A stretch of 64,000 bases of DNA from Phragmites australis (taxonomy: Eukaryota > Streptophyta > Magnoliopsida > Poales > Poaceae). The DNA is taken from positions 28,718,001 through 28,782,000 of the forward strand of contig NC_084927.1 in NCBI RefSeq assembly GCF_958298935.1, read 5' to 3'. Below, piece after piece: positions 46,003 to 58,650 of this stretch (position 1 is the first letter of the stretch; the number at the start of each line of letters is the position of its first letter). The notes beneath the pieces were generated by a model. It saw only the letters and a program-made list of their open reading frames with translations. It had not been told where the DNA came from and made no database searches. The translations under genes and the position numbers were made by a program.

Positions 46003-46841
46003 TTACGGAGCATAACATGTTAGCATAAATACGAAAATAATGAAAATTATTATGTATTCTTGACAAAGGTAAGTGTAAGATGACTTCACCAGGAGTAGCA
46101 TAAGGTGGCTTGGAGGAGTTGCCACCGTAGTGGTTACTGAGAATAGTGTAAGACGACTTGGAGGAGCTGTCGCAGTAGTGGCAACATTAAGCACGTGAAG
46201 AAATGTCATATAAGTAACGTACCATGAACTAGAGTAGAAACCTCTTGGTAGGTCCATACATCTCAAACCCAAGTAACGTCCTGTACATGGGCCGTCCCTC
46301 TGGACAACTGCATCAAACCATGTTAGGATGTCGTCGTGTCAAGAGGGACTTACATTTGTCAGACCCGTCGCTTGGCCCACACAGGGTAGGCCAAGCAGGA
46401 GCAAGACATCCTCAAGTATAGGCGTCACCTCTCCTCACGGGAGATGGAATGTGTATGTCTCCGGCCTCCACCTGTCCACTAGCGTAGCGAATAGGAAACG
46501 GTCAAAACTGAACCATCGTGTGGACTCTACTCGTCCAAGCCTTGCGTCCACCATGACAAGCCTGCAGAGTCGAAGAAGCCTAACCCCACGCAACCTGCAA
46601 ACAAAATATAATGTAAGTCAGAGTACCTCATGAACACCAGAAGCATGTGAAGGGAATGAATTGCAAACTTGGGGATCAAACACTCATCCAACCTCATGAG
46701 CTCATCCGGAACCCACGATCGGAGTACCAGGTGCTCATTAGCATTAACGATGATCAAGTACGAGTGATACCTTTCATCCATGCATGGGTCAAGAAGCTCC
46801 AGGTGGTCAGTAGCCATCCTTGAGAAACCTATATCAAACAA
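46003..46841 (-). pseudogene. Plant mobile domain (PMD) pseudogene
   Basis: The minus strand reads MATDHLELLDPCMDERYHSY at the right; then, after a plausible ~40-bp intron (about 46592-46630, acceptor TTTGCAG), LLRLCRLV, WFSFDRFLFATLVDRWRPET, YTFHLP, stop, GEVTPILEDVLLLLGLPCVG. This is the transposon-derived plant mobile domain found in MAIN/MAIL-like genes and some Mutator-like elements. TGA replaces the Cys of the usual HLPCGE motif, and further stops follow near 46340. Downstream text (46003-46310) is less certain. No flanking terminal repeat was found. Confidence 0.72.
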
Positions 46842-47841
46842 TTACATCAATCCCCAAAAAAACTATGTCTAACAGTTGCTTTGCATTGTTGTATAAACCT
46901 ATACCTAAAAAATCTAGGTCTAATATCACAGAATCCTATATCTTTTGCCTAACCTATGTCTAAAACTAGATACGACTGCTAACCAAACTATTTTAAGATA
47001 AGAATATTTACATTCACCAAAGCCTTGGCCTCATGATCTTGACATGGGCGATACAACCGAAGGTTCGAAGGAAATGAACCGCCGGCCACACACCGTGCTT
47101 TTCCGCATCAGGAGTTTTGCCGTTGATGCTACGAGTTGGGCACGATTGAGAACTTAAACATCAATGTTCAAATTGCATCTACATGTTCTTGTTAATGTTC
47201 TCGATTCGCTTGCAGAAAAAGCCTTCTTGGAGAGGTCAACCGCGTCTTAGCACGGTTGATAATCACGGAGTAATGGTGTAGTGGTTGCAAGGGTTCTCGA
47301 TCTGTCTTGGCCAGAGCTTTTGGATCATCAACATCGAAACTCCACCAATAGACTTATCATATTACCTTTGAAAGATCGAGCAAACGCGCATCAACCGGAG
47401 AGGAGTAGCCGGTGAACCCTCCGCATGTAAAACGAGGTGCACACGAAGATGCGCACAACACGACACCACAAGAACGGCGATGTACCAATCAACACAATGG
47501 AGGGCACCACCACAACACCGATGCGCCACCGTGCTGCAAAGGCGCCTTACCACGCTACCAAGGCGGCCAACGGGCCACTACACAGCGCCACTGGGATGCT
47601 CGACGTGTGGAACAGGCAGGCGAAAAGCATGTCCAGCATCGACCGCCTCCGCGCCAAAAACCTGTGCGACGTGCCATAATGTACGCACTGCCAATCCACC
47701 TGCAAAATGTGCACGAAGGCACGAGCACACAAGCCACCTGGGCGACAACAGGAGCATCAGCCATCGTGCAACCCAATGGCGTGTAACCCAATAGCGATGG
47801 TGAGCGCCTCCACCCGGAGGGCAGGAGCCCAATCAACAATT
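46842..47841. other. Intergenic region, nothing recognised
   Basis: AT-rich to 47000, then GC-richer (47360-47820) with overlapping short ORFs on both strands, none with recognisable domains. It may be part of a decayed element that also contains the PMD pseudogene. Confidence 0.35.
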
Positions 47842-48637
47842 GTCAAGTTTTTAAAATAGTAGTATTTTTTTGGAAAATTGCAAAAAATAATAGTCAAATT
47901 CATAAAATTACAAAATAGGTACTAGTCGGCACCCGAAATGTTGATAGATACCTAGTCGACATTCCGTGTGCCGACATCCTATGTGGCAGTGAGTCTGGGG
48001 ACCTGTTCGCACACTGGCAGTGAGTCTGGAGGCCTGTTGGCATTCCGTATGCCGATAAGTCCTATGTCCCGCTGACAATATTCAAAGAAAAGTTCATGAT
48101 CTTTTGATATGATCTCAGATGAAGATGATCTTTATATGAAAAATATGGCTATCGATGAGATCTATAACTTTTCAATTAAACATTGTTCCATCTGAATCCA
48201 TTTAGATGCTCAAAAGGTGGCTACACGTTACAGATCTAATTTTTTAATCTGAAATTTATAACCACCTTTTAGGCATCTAAATGGATTCAAATGAAAAAGT
48301 GTTAAACTATAAAGTTATAGATCTGGTTGAGATTCGTAATTTTCATATAAAGATCATCTCCATGCGAGATCATATCAAAAAGGTATGGATTTTTCTTTTA
48401 ATATCGTCTGTGGGATATAGGACCTGTCGACATGCAAAATACCGATAGGCCCTCGGCTCACTGTCACGTAGGATGTCGGTATATGGAGTGCCAATAGGTA
48501 CTAGTTGGCATACCGTATATCGACTAGAGACCTGTCGGTATTTCACGTGCCGACATGTACCTATTCTTACAATTTTATAAATTCAGTTATTATTTTTACA
48601 ATTTTTCAAAAATACTATTATTTTAAAAAATCGCAAC
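47842..48637. mobile_element. Foldback element (~800 bp near-complete palindrome)
   Basis: The whole stretch is an imperfect inverted repeat centred near 48240. Left-arm landmarks recur in reverse complement on the right: AAAATAGTAGTATTTTT, AATAGGTACTAGTCGGCAC, CCGACATCCTATGTGGCAGTGAG, TTTGATATGATCTC, GATGATCTTTATATGAAAA, and ATCCATTTAGATGC. Only about 20-30 bp at the centre is unpaired. No ORF is shared by the arms. Flanking duplicates are not clear, so the superfamily is unassigned; long arms suggest a Mutator-like or foldback MITE. Confidence 0.75.
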
Positions 48638-49415
48638 TGCCTACAGAGCTCAAACCTCACTGGCCCTCATTGGAATCCCACACGGACATCAACGCCTGCC
48701 ATGTAGCTCTAGCTGGCGCACTAGCACGAGAACTCCTCAGGCCGTTGGACCACGAGGTCGAAGTAGAAGTACCTCCCGCCAGCAGTGATTTCCTCGAATG
48801 CGTGGACGTGCGCCTCTGCCACGACCGCCACATTCGTTGTGCCCACGAGTCAGGCCGCCCACGAGCGCACCCAGCCCTGCAGATAACAGATCCGATCGGG
48901 CACATGTCGGATCTACACTCTGGCAGGCACACAATGAGGAGGGGGAAAGGAGAGAGATTGGAGTAAGGAAGGGGAGGGAGAGCAAGAGGGGGAACCTTAA
49001 CAGCAGTCGCTCTAGGCCACGGTAGTGGGAGCCCGACGGTGGAGTTTTGCCCCGTGTCGCTTCTTGGAGAAGACGCGGGGTCAGAGAAGCTTTTCCTCGT
49101 TTCCTAACGGACTGAACTGACAAACGAAAAACACGGAAGCAAATGCTAACTCCTAAACTAACTACTAATCTAAACTACCACAGGATTACATGTTGTTCAA
49201 CAATAAACAAAATACATACTGGGACAGCAGAAACAGACTCAGAAATACAATACTTTGTGTCATTGACACTAGATAGCAGCCCAGCTAGCAACTGCCCCTA
49301 GGCTATATGCACCTCATGATGCAGAGGCCGGAAATGTCAATTCCGTTATCAAAAAAAGCTAGCAAATGCCCCTGAATGAATAGGAGTTTTAATGGAGCAA
49401 CACCATATGTTTCAG
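48638..49415. other. Intergenic region 3' of the wall-associated kinase gene
   Basis: 48640-49110 is GC-rich with overlapping short ORFs and no recognised domain. 49110-49415 is AT-rich and probably includes the 3' UTR of the kinase gene, which is transcribed leftwards. Confidence 0.4.
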
Positions 49416-52037
49416 TCACCTCGCATAATACGAACTTCTTGGGTTCATGGGCATGTTGTCACCTTCCTGTGCAGGATACCCAGTGGTAGCAGCTTCTATT
49501 TCAAAACTAGCAGTTGATGTTCCACCGAGAAGGCTTTGAGTCTCCACCTCTGTTTCGAGTTGTACCCAAGGATGCAATGAAAGCTTCCGCAGTCTGCTGA
49601 GCTCGTCGGCTATCTCCTTCATGGAGGGCCTATTGCCGCCGCACATGTCGAGGCATTGTTTGGCTAGCTCTGCAAGTCCCCTGATCAATTCAGCGCTCTC
49701 TTGCCCCTTTATGTTGCTCTCTAACACGGCATCGAGATTGTTCTCCTTCATAGCCAATAGGAAATTTGATGACAGGCTTCTGTGCTTCTCGGGCCCGTCT
49801 AGTTTCAGAGGCACCTGGCCGGTGAGGACCTCTAGAAGGATAACACCGAAGCTATAGACGTCGCTTTTGTCTGTCAACTGGCATGTTTGCATGTATTCAG
49901 GGTCAAGGTAGCCGCAGGTACCTTGAACCATTGTGACATACTGCTCTTCGTCGGACGGGGCTAATATGGAGGCTCCAAAGTCCGACACTTTGGCCATGTA
50001 GTTGTGGTCGAGAAGGATGTTGGCAGTCTTCACATCGCCATGGAGAATCGGGGGAGATGCATATGAGTGTAGGAAGTTAAGTCCTTCAGCCGCTTCATGA
50101 ACAATCCTTAGGAGGGTGCTGAAAGAGATCTGCAATGCTTGGTTCTTGCCATGGATAAGCTCATACAGTGTGCCATTTGGGATGAACTCGTAGACCAACA
50201 TCGGAACTTCCACCTCAAGGCAACAGCCCACGAGTTTGACGATGTTCTTGTGATTGATTTGAGAGAGTATTAGCATTTCTTGACCAAATTCCTTCTTTTG
50301 CCTCTCGTCAATCAGCGCACATCGCTTAATGGCAACAGGCATATTGTCCTTGACTATCCCTTTGTAGACCGTCCCATGGCCTCCCTTCCCAATGATTCTG
50401 CTCTTATCGTAGTTGTTTGTGGCATGTATAAGTTCAACTTCAGTAAATACCGTGAAAGCAAGGCCTTTTTCTGACTTCATCTTCTCAAACAAAAGCAGGC
50501 CTCCATGCTGGTGAAAATACTCCTGCTTGACTTTGTTCAGTTTTCTCTTTTGAAGAATCATGTATCCGGAGGAGGAGAAAATCACGAGAACAAGAAAGCT
50601 TACTGTAACTCCTGCATAGTAGCATCAGATAAGAGCATTGTTAGAAAACTCTGTCATTCTTTTTTCTTATAGAGAGTATACACCATTGTTAGTCAATTTG
50701 GCACACCGCATGTTTTGGTCCGGTTTTACAATCATGTTAGGGTATTGTTGTTAATTTATATTTAAAATAAATGATATAAGAAGTTAATGGTCTAGCTAGC
50801 TGTGCGCGTTACCGATTATTAAGCCGGTATCAGGGTCACATGTTTTGTTTTGCTTGGAGAACTTCCTTCCTGCTCGACATGAGCACCGGTATCCTCCTAC
50901 TGTGTTGTGGCAAACGCCGCCCAAAGGGCATGGGCCGTCATTACATTCATTGACATCTGCAATAAGATGAGCAAAAATAAGTATGATAAATACAAAGTTT
51001 AGAGGTTAATCATTTTTTTAACGGCGTCTCCCTACCACGTGGTCTTGGTAGAAGACCATGGGGCACGGGACAGAGGATAGAACCCCCAGAGGAGGAATGG
51101 AGGATATTGTGCACAATTGTGCACATACACATACATCATCCGAGAGGTAAGCCAAACTAGTACCTTGGCATCCATCTGGAAGATAAGGATTGCCTTGGAA
51201 CCCTTTGGAGCAGTTGCACACGTACCCTGGTCCATTGGCGGAGTTCACACACTCACTGTTCCCGCTGAGACATGCGTAAGTTCCCGTTTCATTCCGTTTG
51301 GCCTTCTCACACGAAGTCTCATTTCTTATAGCCCAGTCAATCACCATAGGTACCTGCCCAGCATTCGTGTCGTTGAACTTGTTCGTGGTGATGTACGCGG
51401 TGCTAAAGTTGAATGCCTCTGCCTCCACCAGTACGGCATAGCTGCACCGACTGAACCTCAAGATCTGGCTTGCGTTGGTAACCATATTGAAGTTGACCTT
51501 GTAGTTGTCCATGCCCCTCGGTATCGCTGTCTGGCAGCAGCCTATGCCCGAGCAGGAGCCATCCGTTAAGTCTGACAGGTTGCCGCATGTCGAGACACAC
51601 CCGCTCAGGTAGCTCCCTTCGTCACCGATGTAGCCGATGGTGTTGCACCCGATGACGGTGAACTTGTTGTGGATGTCCGAGAACCGGTAGGGGGTATTTT
51701 TAGACTTGATCCCCCAATAATGAGAATCCATGTCCCCAGAGGTGTCGTTGTAACAGTATGTCGCGATCTGATTGAGCACCCGGACCGTGCTATTAGCCAA
51801 GGAAATATTGAGCAGCTCAAAATTCTCACCGAAGATTGGCTTGGAGATGCCATCTTGGACTTGGCACTTGACGCTAAACAATTCTTCTAGTGAGCAATTC
51901 ACGCCGATGCCGAACGGGTAGTGTATCTCAACATCGCCACACTGCTTTTGGCATTGAGGACTAGGAACTGAAGTTGCGGGGACATAATGTGTCGCAAGAA
52001 GTAGAAGACCAAGTCCAAGCTGCAGAACCACTTTCAT
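49416..52037 (-). CDS. Wall-associated receptor-like kinase, 3 exons
   Basis: Exons 52037-51164, 50956-50813 and 50611-49416 (minus strand, all GT-AG) join in frame to 737 codons plus stop. Order: signal peptide (MKVVLQLGLGLLLLATHYV), galacturonan-binding WAK domain (CQKQCGDVEIHYPFGIG), a WAK-associated Cys-rich part (CSGIGCCQTAIP), an EGF-like repeat (about residues 255-291), a calcium-binding EGF repeat encoded by exon 2 (DVNECNDGPCPLGGVCHN), a transmembrane helix at the start of exon 3, and an intracellular kinase: GKGGHGTVYKG, VAIKRC, LHGDVKTANILLD, DFGAS, GTCGYLDPEY. The HGD in place of HRD marks a non-RD kinase, as usual for grass WAKs. WAKs sit in the plasma membrane, bind pectin and signal in growth and defence. 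The upstream ATG at 52130 would put extra residues before the signal peptide, so 52037 is chosen. No lesion seen. Confidence 0.92.
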
Positions 52038-54840
52038 ACTCCTCGGTTGGATAACTAGAAACCATGTTATTGTAACGTACAACTTAATTAGTGGCTCCAA
52101 TTTTTGACACCTAAGTTGTAATTTGTGCACTTACAAAAATTGTATATGTACCCTAACAAATTACGCAAAAATAGGATTATTTGCCATCGTAAAAAGAAAA
52201 GAAAAAAACTGAAAATAAAGATAAGCCTAATCTCTTGGGTTTTTTCGCCTACAGTTCACATAGTCCATTTTGCTACCCAAGTATTCTGTTTGTCCGAATA
52301 ACCCCTATTTTTTTATTTGATCTACTTAACCTATCAAGTTCTAAAACCGTAACCCCTTGAGCTGTTTTTGCTAAATGATTTTGCTAGCATAGATGGTATT
52401 AGACGGTGGTTTGACACATAAGCGTCACAAGTAGATTAGTGGTGGCGCACGTGCATGACAGACAGACCCTGATGCATGCTGAATGTCTCCCACCAAGACT
52501 CCTTGTTATCCCTGTTTGCTACAGATCTTGCGAAGCTCAGCACAAGAATTATGGTCTGTTTGTTTGTATTTCTGTTTCCAGTTTCTCTGAAAAATTGTGC
52601 TTTTAGTTTTTCTGAAAAGTTATTTTTGAAATTTAGCTGTTGAATTTTACAATAATTTTTGGTTTCTCAACACACTACTTAAAAAACTAATCTTAGCTAG
52701 CTTCTCAGCTTCAAGTTCATTTCTTTAGAAATAAGCTTCTAATTTTTCTAGAGATCTTTCCGCAAACCCGTTTGTTTAGATTTCTTGGCTCCTGATAGAA
52801 ACAAAGTCAGAAAATGTCTGAAATAATCGGACACTAATCTTGGGAATAGGTACATGAAGGTGTATATTCAGTGCATGCAGGAGCGGAATGGGGCCGTAGC
52901 CTCGTCCATGGGTGCTGGCGTGTTACCGACCTCAGAGGATCAAACACTTGATCAACCCATAGAACACCCAAATTCCACAACCAGAGACAGGATTAAGCAA
53001 TCAAGTCGATCACACCGTGCGGGATACAACTCCAGAGAGAAACAATAACAATCCTAACCGAGTAGGAGAGGGAGGAAACTGGAAAAGGAGGAACACACAG
53101 AGGAAGGGAGCTCAGGAAGAAGTAGAAGTCGGGAGCCAAGGTAGAAGAAGTGGACACATATCCTCTGTAGTACCTTGCATTAACAATAATTGACACGCGA
53201 GCCCGATACCAATGACTGTTAATACATCTATAGTTACCGCAGAGGATCTTGGAGGAGAAGAAGCCGCCCGCCAGTTCATGTCTTCTATTCTTCAATGGTT
53301 TCTCTCCTAGATGAAGTCTCATTCTTACATCTGAATGGGCCACACCGACCCAAATGCGGCCCAATCCGTAGTCAGGGCCGAGCCCAAGACGGTGACATGG
53401 CGTGGCTGACTCGATCAGCAAGCAAGGCAGCAATGGGGAGGGGGAACAACGGCGCCGCAGCCAGGCTGCTCGGGCATTCCTGTGCAGCAGCCAGTTCATT
53501 TTCCTCTCCATGGATCGAAGCATACTGCTAAGTGATACCCTAGGCTCCAGGCAGTACCGGTCCGCGTGGCCTACGTCACCGTCCTCTGCAGCGCGGGGTA
53601 GGGCGCAGGCTTCAGGTTTGGATGCTTTACCAGAAAAGCGCAAGCGCGAGAGAGAGATTGGGAAAGAGTCGTGGGAGGAGTTAGAAAAGGTGACATAAGA
53701 GAAAGGATGATGTGGTATCTACATGGCAAAACCACCCAGCCAAAACTCTTCAAGGGATTAAGACTACTTACAATGGGAGTTTCATTCTCATTAAATACAG
53801 CGCTATGCCAGCATTTTTGACGATGTGGCAAAGAAGTAACGAAGAGAGAAGAAAATGGTTTTATTTAGATAAAACCACCTGGACACTCTTTCCAATATAG
53901 TCACTCTCTTGCATGTGTTACCTATGAAACAACAAAATGAAGCAATACATTGTAGGAGACTATTTCAATCACCAACTAAATGCACTTTTGGTTATGTGAC
54001 ACTCTTGAAAATACAAATATAAAACCTGCTATTGGGAGTAATCTAAGTGACCCGGTTTCACAACTTTAAAGAGTTAAGTAGGCCATATTAAACTTCAAGC
54101 GTTATCTGAACAAACACGAGATATGATAGTAGTAAAACAGACCTTTTTCTTGTACAAATATTTGTCGGTGTAGATGTCTTGACATGATGTACACGCACAA
54201 CTTGTTTTTTAATTTGTTTGTAGTGTGCTAGTACAAATGCAACTTAGCTACAGCTATAGATGAGCATAAGTTCAGAATTGAATTTCCTGGTCCGGCACCA
54301 CAAATGTTTGTTAGGGGAGGATCCGTTGGTGCCTTTTGATAATAAAATTTTGAAGCGTGTCTTTGTCCTGATTTCTCTATACCCTCCCTGTGAACTTGCT
54401 TGCCACCCGGAGGTGTCATATATAATTTATGATGCTTCCAAACTTATATTTTGAAGTCGAAAATATGATATTTCTGTTGGACGTCATGTTTTGTAATTCT
54501 AACACTAGAGTTACCCTTTTTTAAGAATAACGGAGGAGGGGGGGAACCCTGCCTATGTGAGCACCCGTGTTCATGCCCGGATGGATAAGAGCCTCTACTG
54601 ACTTAACAGTAGTGTTAGTTAATCGCCCTGTTCCGTTGAAGGTTAGACAATTCCATCAAAGTCACGTACTGGTATAATTTGATTCTCTTACAAAAATCAT
54701 GTAACATGTCGTGCATATATTAGCATGGTTTTAAAATGCCGAACGGTTCACCGTTCTATTAGGAACTACACAATCGGAATGCATACTTAAAAGGCCTGGT
54801 TTTGTGGACAATCATGGTTTGAAGCGTTTTGTAGGCACTG
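52038..54840. other. Upstream region of the WAK gene, no other gene recognised
   Basis: 52038-52900 is AT-rich and should contain the WAK promoter. 53000-53690 is GC-richer; on the minus strand a TTGGTATCGGGCTC at about 53216-53203 resembles the initiator-tRNA PBS of copia elements and follows a ...CAGTCA end, so a degraded copia LTR is possible but unproven. The rest shows nothing. Confidence 0.4.
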
Positions 54841-55420
54841 CCTATTGCAAAGGGATGCAAACTACCGCATCTGACATAATAAATAAGTTGTACAAAATTG
54901 TCTCGGGAATAAATAAGAGTTGTTTCTTTTGTCAACCATCTAGAAAATGCAGCATCAACCTTCAAGTATGCAGATGAATCAACTAAAAAGTTGATAAAAC
55001 TAAACGGTAGAGAATAACATAGCAAAATTCACCTGAAATAGCAAGGGAGTTCAGTTTTCGTCGAGTAGAAGATGTACCTCAAGCGGTATGGTTTGGCCAA
55101 GAGGTTTATCTTTCCTAGTATGCCGAGATCGAGCACTGAACCTTTGAAGAATTTTGCTTTAAGTTGTTGGTTCTAAGTTCTAACAGAAGAAAACACCGAA
55201 CGTGCGTGTGGTATATATGAATAGCACATCTCGTTCTCAACGAGTCATCGGGACCGAGTCAACTTTATTAAAGTCTAAGCCTTACCAGAAAGTATATATA
55301 TGTCGCTGTCTGTTGATTTGTTCCTGCTGAAGACTACAAGAAGAGTTGGAAGCATTCTTTTAAGCGGTGGCGGGTCAAGTGCGTGCCCCTTGTTCGACGT
55401 AAACATGCAGTGTTGGAGAC
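54841..55420. repeat. Direct duplication, copy 1
   Basis: Matches 55881-56476 in the same orientation with scattered substitutions and small indels. Shared landmarks include CATCTGACATAATAAATAAG, AATTCACCTGAAATAGCAAG, GTTCAGTTTTCGTCGAGTAG and TTTAAGCGGTGGCGGGTCAAG. No convincing ORF is conserved between copies. Function unknown. Confidence 0.8.
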
Positions 55421-55880
55421 GTGGAATTTTTTTCCGGATATTTTCCAAAACAGTTTTGACAAATGGACTTTTCAGCAAAAGATGTTTAGAAATTGATCTT
55501 TTACACGACGCCACTACTTGTGACATTGTGACAATGCATTGTGGCGGTAGCGCAAGGTGAAGCCACCGGAGCGTGGTGACGGCGCAAGCCGCAGGCGCAT
55601 GAAGGCATGGGCCAGTGGGCCGTGGCAAGCAAGGAAGCAACGGAGTTGGAGGCAGGCCGAGCTACAGCCTGCATATGCGTGAAGGAACTGTGGCTGGGGC
55701 GTTGGGCTGAGTTTCGGGGGACCCAACGAGCACCTATGGGCTGAAATGAAAATCCAAGCCTAACCCGACTCAGTTCGTGTACCCGACCCAACGGATCCAT
55801 GGATGAAAAAATAAACCTGAACCTAGACTTATCAGATATAGAACACGTGGGTACCCGAACCCACGAGTCTAACTGTAATC

Positions 55881-56476
55881 CCTAATTGCAAAGGATGTAA
55901 ACTACAGCATCTGACATAATAAATAAGTTGTGCAAATATTTCTCGGGAATAAAAAAGCATTCGTTTTCTTTTGTCTAGCATCTAGAAAATGCAGCATCGA
56001 CCTTGAAGTATGCAGTTAAATGAACTAAAAAGCTGGTAAAACTAAACGCTAGAGAATAAACATATAGTAAAATTCACCTGAAATAGCAAGGGAGTTCAGT
56101 TTTCGTCGAGTAGAAGATGTACCTTAAGCGGTATGGTTTGGCCAAGAGGTTTATCTTTCCTAGGATGCCGAGATCGAGCACTGAACCCTTTGAAGAATTT
56201 TGCTTTAAGTTGTTGGTTCTAAGTTTTAACAGAAGAAAACACCGAATGTGTCGTATATATATGAAGAGCGCATCTCGTTCTCAACGTGCCATCGGGAACG
56301 AGTCAACTTTATTGAAGTCTAAGCCTTACCAGAAAGTCTATATCGCGTGATGTCTGTTGATTGTTCCCGCTGAAGACTACAACAGAAGACTTGGAAGCAT
56401 TCTTTTAAGCGGTGGCGGGTCAAGTGCCGAAGTGCGTGCCGCTTGTTCGACGTAGACATGTGTACTGTTGGAGACT
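55881..56476. repeat. Direct duplication, copy 2
   Basis: Second copy of 54841-55420, offset about 1,040 bp. The 460 bp between the copies is GC-rich and unique here. Divergence (many indels) suggests an old duplication. Confidence 0.8.
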
Positions 56477-56502
56477 TAGCTCCTGATTCTTGAATATTAC
56501 AA

Positions 56503-56604
56503 TGTGCATGTCGTATATATGCAAAGCATATCTCGTCCTCAACATGCCATCGGGCACGAGTCAGCAACTTTATTAAAGTCTAAGCCTTACCAGAAGGTAT
56601 ATAG
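56503..56604. repeat. Direct duplication, partial third copy
   Basis: About 100 bp resembling 56245-56340, sharing CATCTCGTYCTCAAC-type sequence, GCCATCGGG and AGTCTAAGCCTTACCAGAA. It points to a former tandem array. Confidence 0.65.
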
Positions 56605-58650
56605 CAGTGGCGGGTGCAAAAATTTAACAATGGATATACATATCTAGCTAAAAAAATTATTTGATAATCTCAGGAGAAAACAGTATCATTTATTAGTATG
56701 AAAGCGCATATTGTAAAATACTCATGCATTGATCTTTCATTTCATGCATCAATACTAAGTAGTAAAAAATGGAAAGGACAACATGTTACATGATCACATA
56801 AATTAAATACTAGGAATAAGTTTTGTCTTTTATTTATAAATTATGATTAAAGCATTATGAATAATAAATTAGCAATAACATCTTTAAAGAATTGAATGTG
56901 AGAAACCAACAAAATATATTTAAGGGGATCAAAGCTCTACAACTAGTAGCTCTATCAAAAGTGGAGTCCAATGGATGTGGTTGCGCTCGCACCGCCCCTC
57001 CCTGCCACGCTCACCACATCGCCAGACTCAGTGTCATTGCCATCCATCCCATGCGTGCATGCATTTGGGTATTGGGCCAGTTGCACATTTGGGCAATTAG
57101 GGATTGAGTGTTGGCTGTTGGGCGTTGGACCACTAGCTTAGGGGCCTTGCCGACTTGCTGTGTTAGGCTTGTGCCGGTGGGCGCTGTGGTGTTGGGCTGG
57201 CTGCTCGGGTCCTCGGGAGCTGCACCTGCGGTAGTGAGAAAATGGCGAAGGTCGGAGAGACTAAGGAAAATATGATATATACTTATTTTTTTGCAAAAAA
57301 ATTATGTATACATCTGTACTTCTTTGTCCTCATGTAGGCCCACCTCTGTATATAGCAACCCTGCTTTATATAAAGCAACGCTTACAAATCTTCTCTTAAG
57401 TCGTCAGCGAGAATTAATCAACAGACAATGACGCAGTTGACTTTACATTAATTGAGCCTCTCATTTTATGATGAACTTCAAGGATAGCTCATCCAACAAC
57501 CGGTGCAAGGAGTCTCATATATAGCATCTTTATTTATTTTTTATTTTGGGACTACAAGATATACGTACACATATCATTATATACGTACACCACACTCAAA
57601 CACGGGCCTGCGTGTTTCTTTAAAAATTCTTGGTGATTACAACAACACCAAATATAGGATACAACCTTAACTCAAACTACGACCATATAATTAACACACC
57701 TCAAAATAGATAGGGTTAGAATTTTTTTGAGGCCAACAGATTGTTCTCAACAACCGAGCACAATTCAGTGTTGTCTAGAACTGTGGCACACTCAGCACAG
57801 CTAAAAGAATGTAGCACAAACCAATAGGTACCGAACGGTTGCTGCATAGGAGCAGACTGCAATGCGTGCTTTTGCTGAGGTACATGTTTCTTAGCAGGGA
57901 GACCTAGCTCGTGGTTCTAGTAATCCACACTTTCTTCCCCTTCCTATATGTAACCCCGTGTTGATGACCAAGTCATTGATGTATTATTTGAAACGCAGAA
58001 TTTAATAAGAATTGAGAAGACAATTTTTATAGTAATACTTTTTTAAAAGGCTTAGAGTAACTTTTTTCCGGACTCTAGGTGCCACTTCTTCGTACTTCTC
58101 CCGCCATAAATAAATAAAAACGAGTTGAAATCCCGATCAAAACTTTGTGCTCCTTACAGTTAATTGATTAATCCTCTTTGCTATGGTAAGCTGAGGAGAA
58201 TTGTTCATACCACATCGCACCGGAAGTTGCAAGTTTGAATGCTTCCATTCTCTGCAAAACGATGACGCTGGAACTTGGAATCAGTCGCCACTCGCCACGA
58301 TGGCCTAATGTATCGCAGTTTTTTTTAATGTTGTTCTCATTTGTGGTAGAACGAAACCCTGCAGGGGCCGCATCACACTGGCACGGGTGCAGGGCAAGGC
58401 GACCTTCTGTAGCGTGGCCGTCAGCCGCTCGCTACCTGCCGCGTACCGGCGGTCCGGCACACTCCTGCCGCCGTCCATCCTTGCAGCCATGAAGTGGAGC
58501 AGGCGCGCACACTCGTACATCTCCGCGGTCTCCCGCTCCGAACTGGTACGCGGTGTCCGCTCGCCAGTGCCAATTGGAGTCAGACGACGAGCGTGTCCAT
58601 GCTGCAACGCTGGCGTGGGCGCGGTGCTATCTGGTGGCAGCCTACCCAAG
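56605..58650. other. Intergenic region with an unrecognised GC-rich patch
   Basis: Mostly AT-rich without features. 58340-58650 is GC-rich and open on the minus strand for over 100 codons (including MYECARLLHFMAARMDGGRS), ending exactly where the hAT-like element begins; it could be a gene fragment but I do not recognise it. Confidence 0.35.

Noticed and set aside
53203..53218. Copia element PBS and LTR
   Set aside because: Only a short PBS-like match (TTGGTATCGGGCTC) and an LTR-like ending; no second LTR, TG start or copia protein was found.
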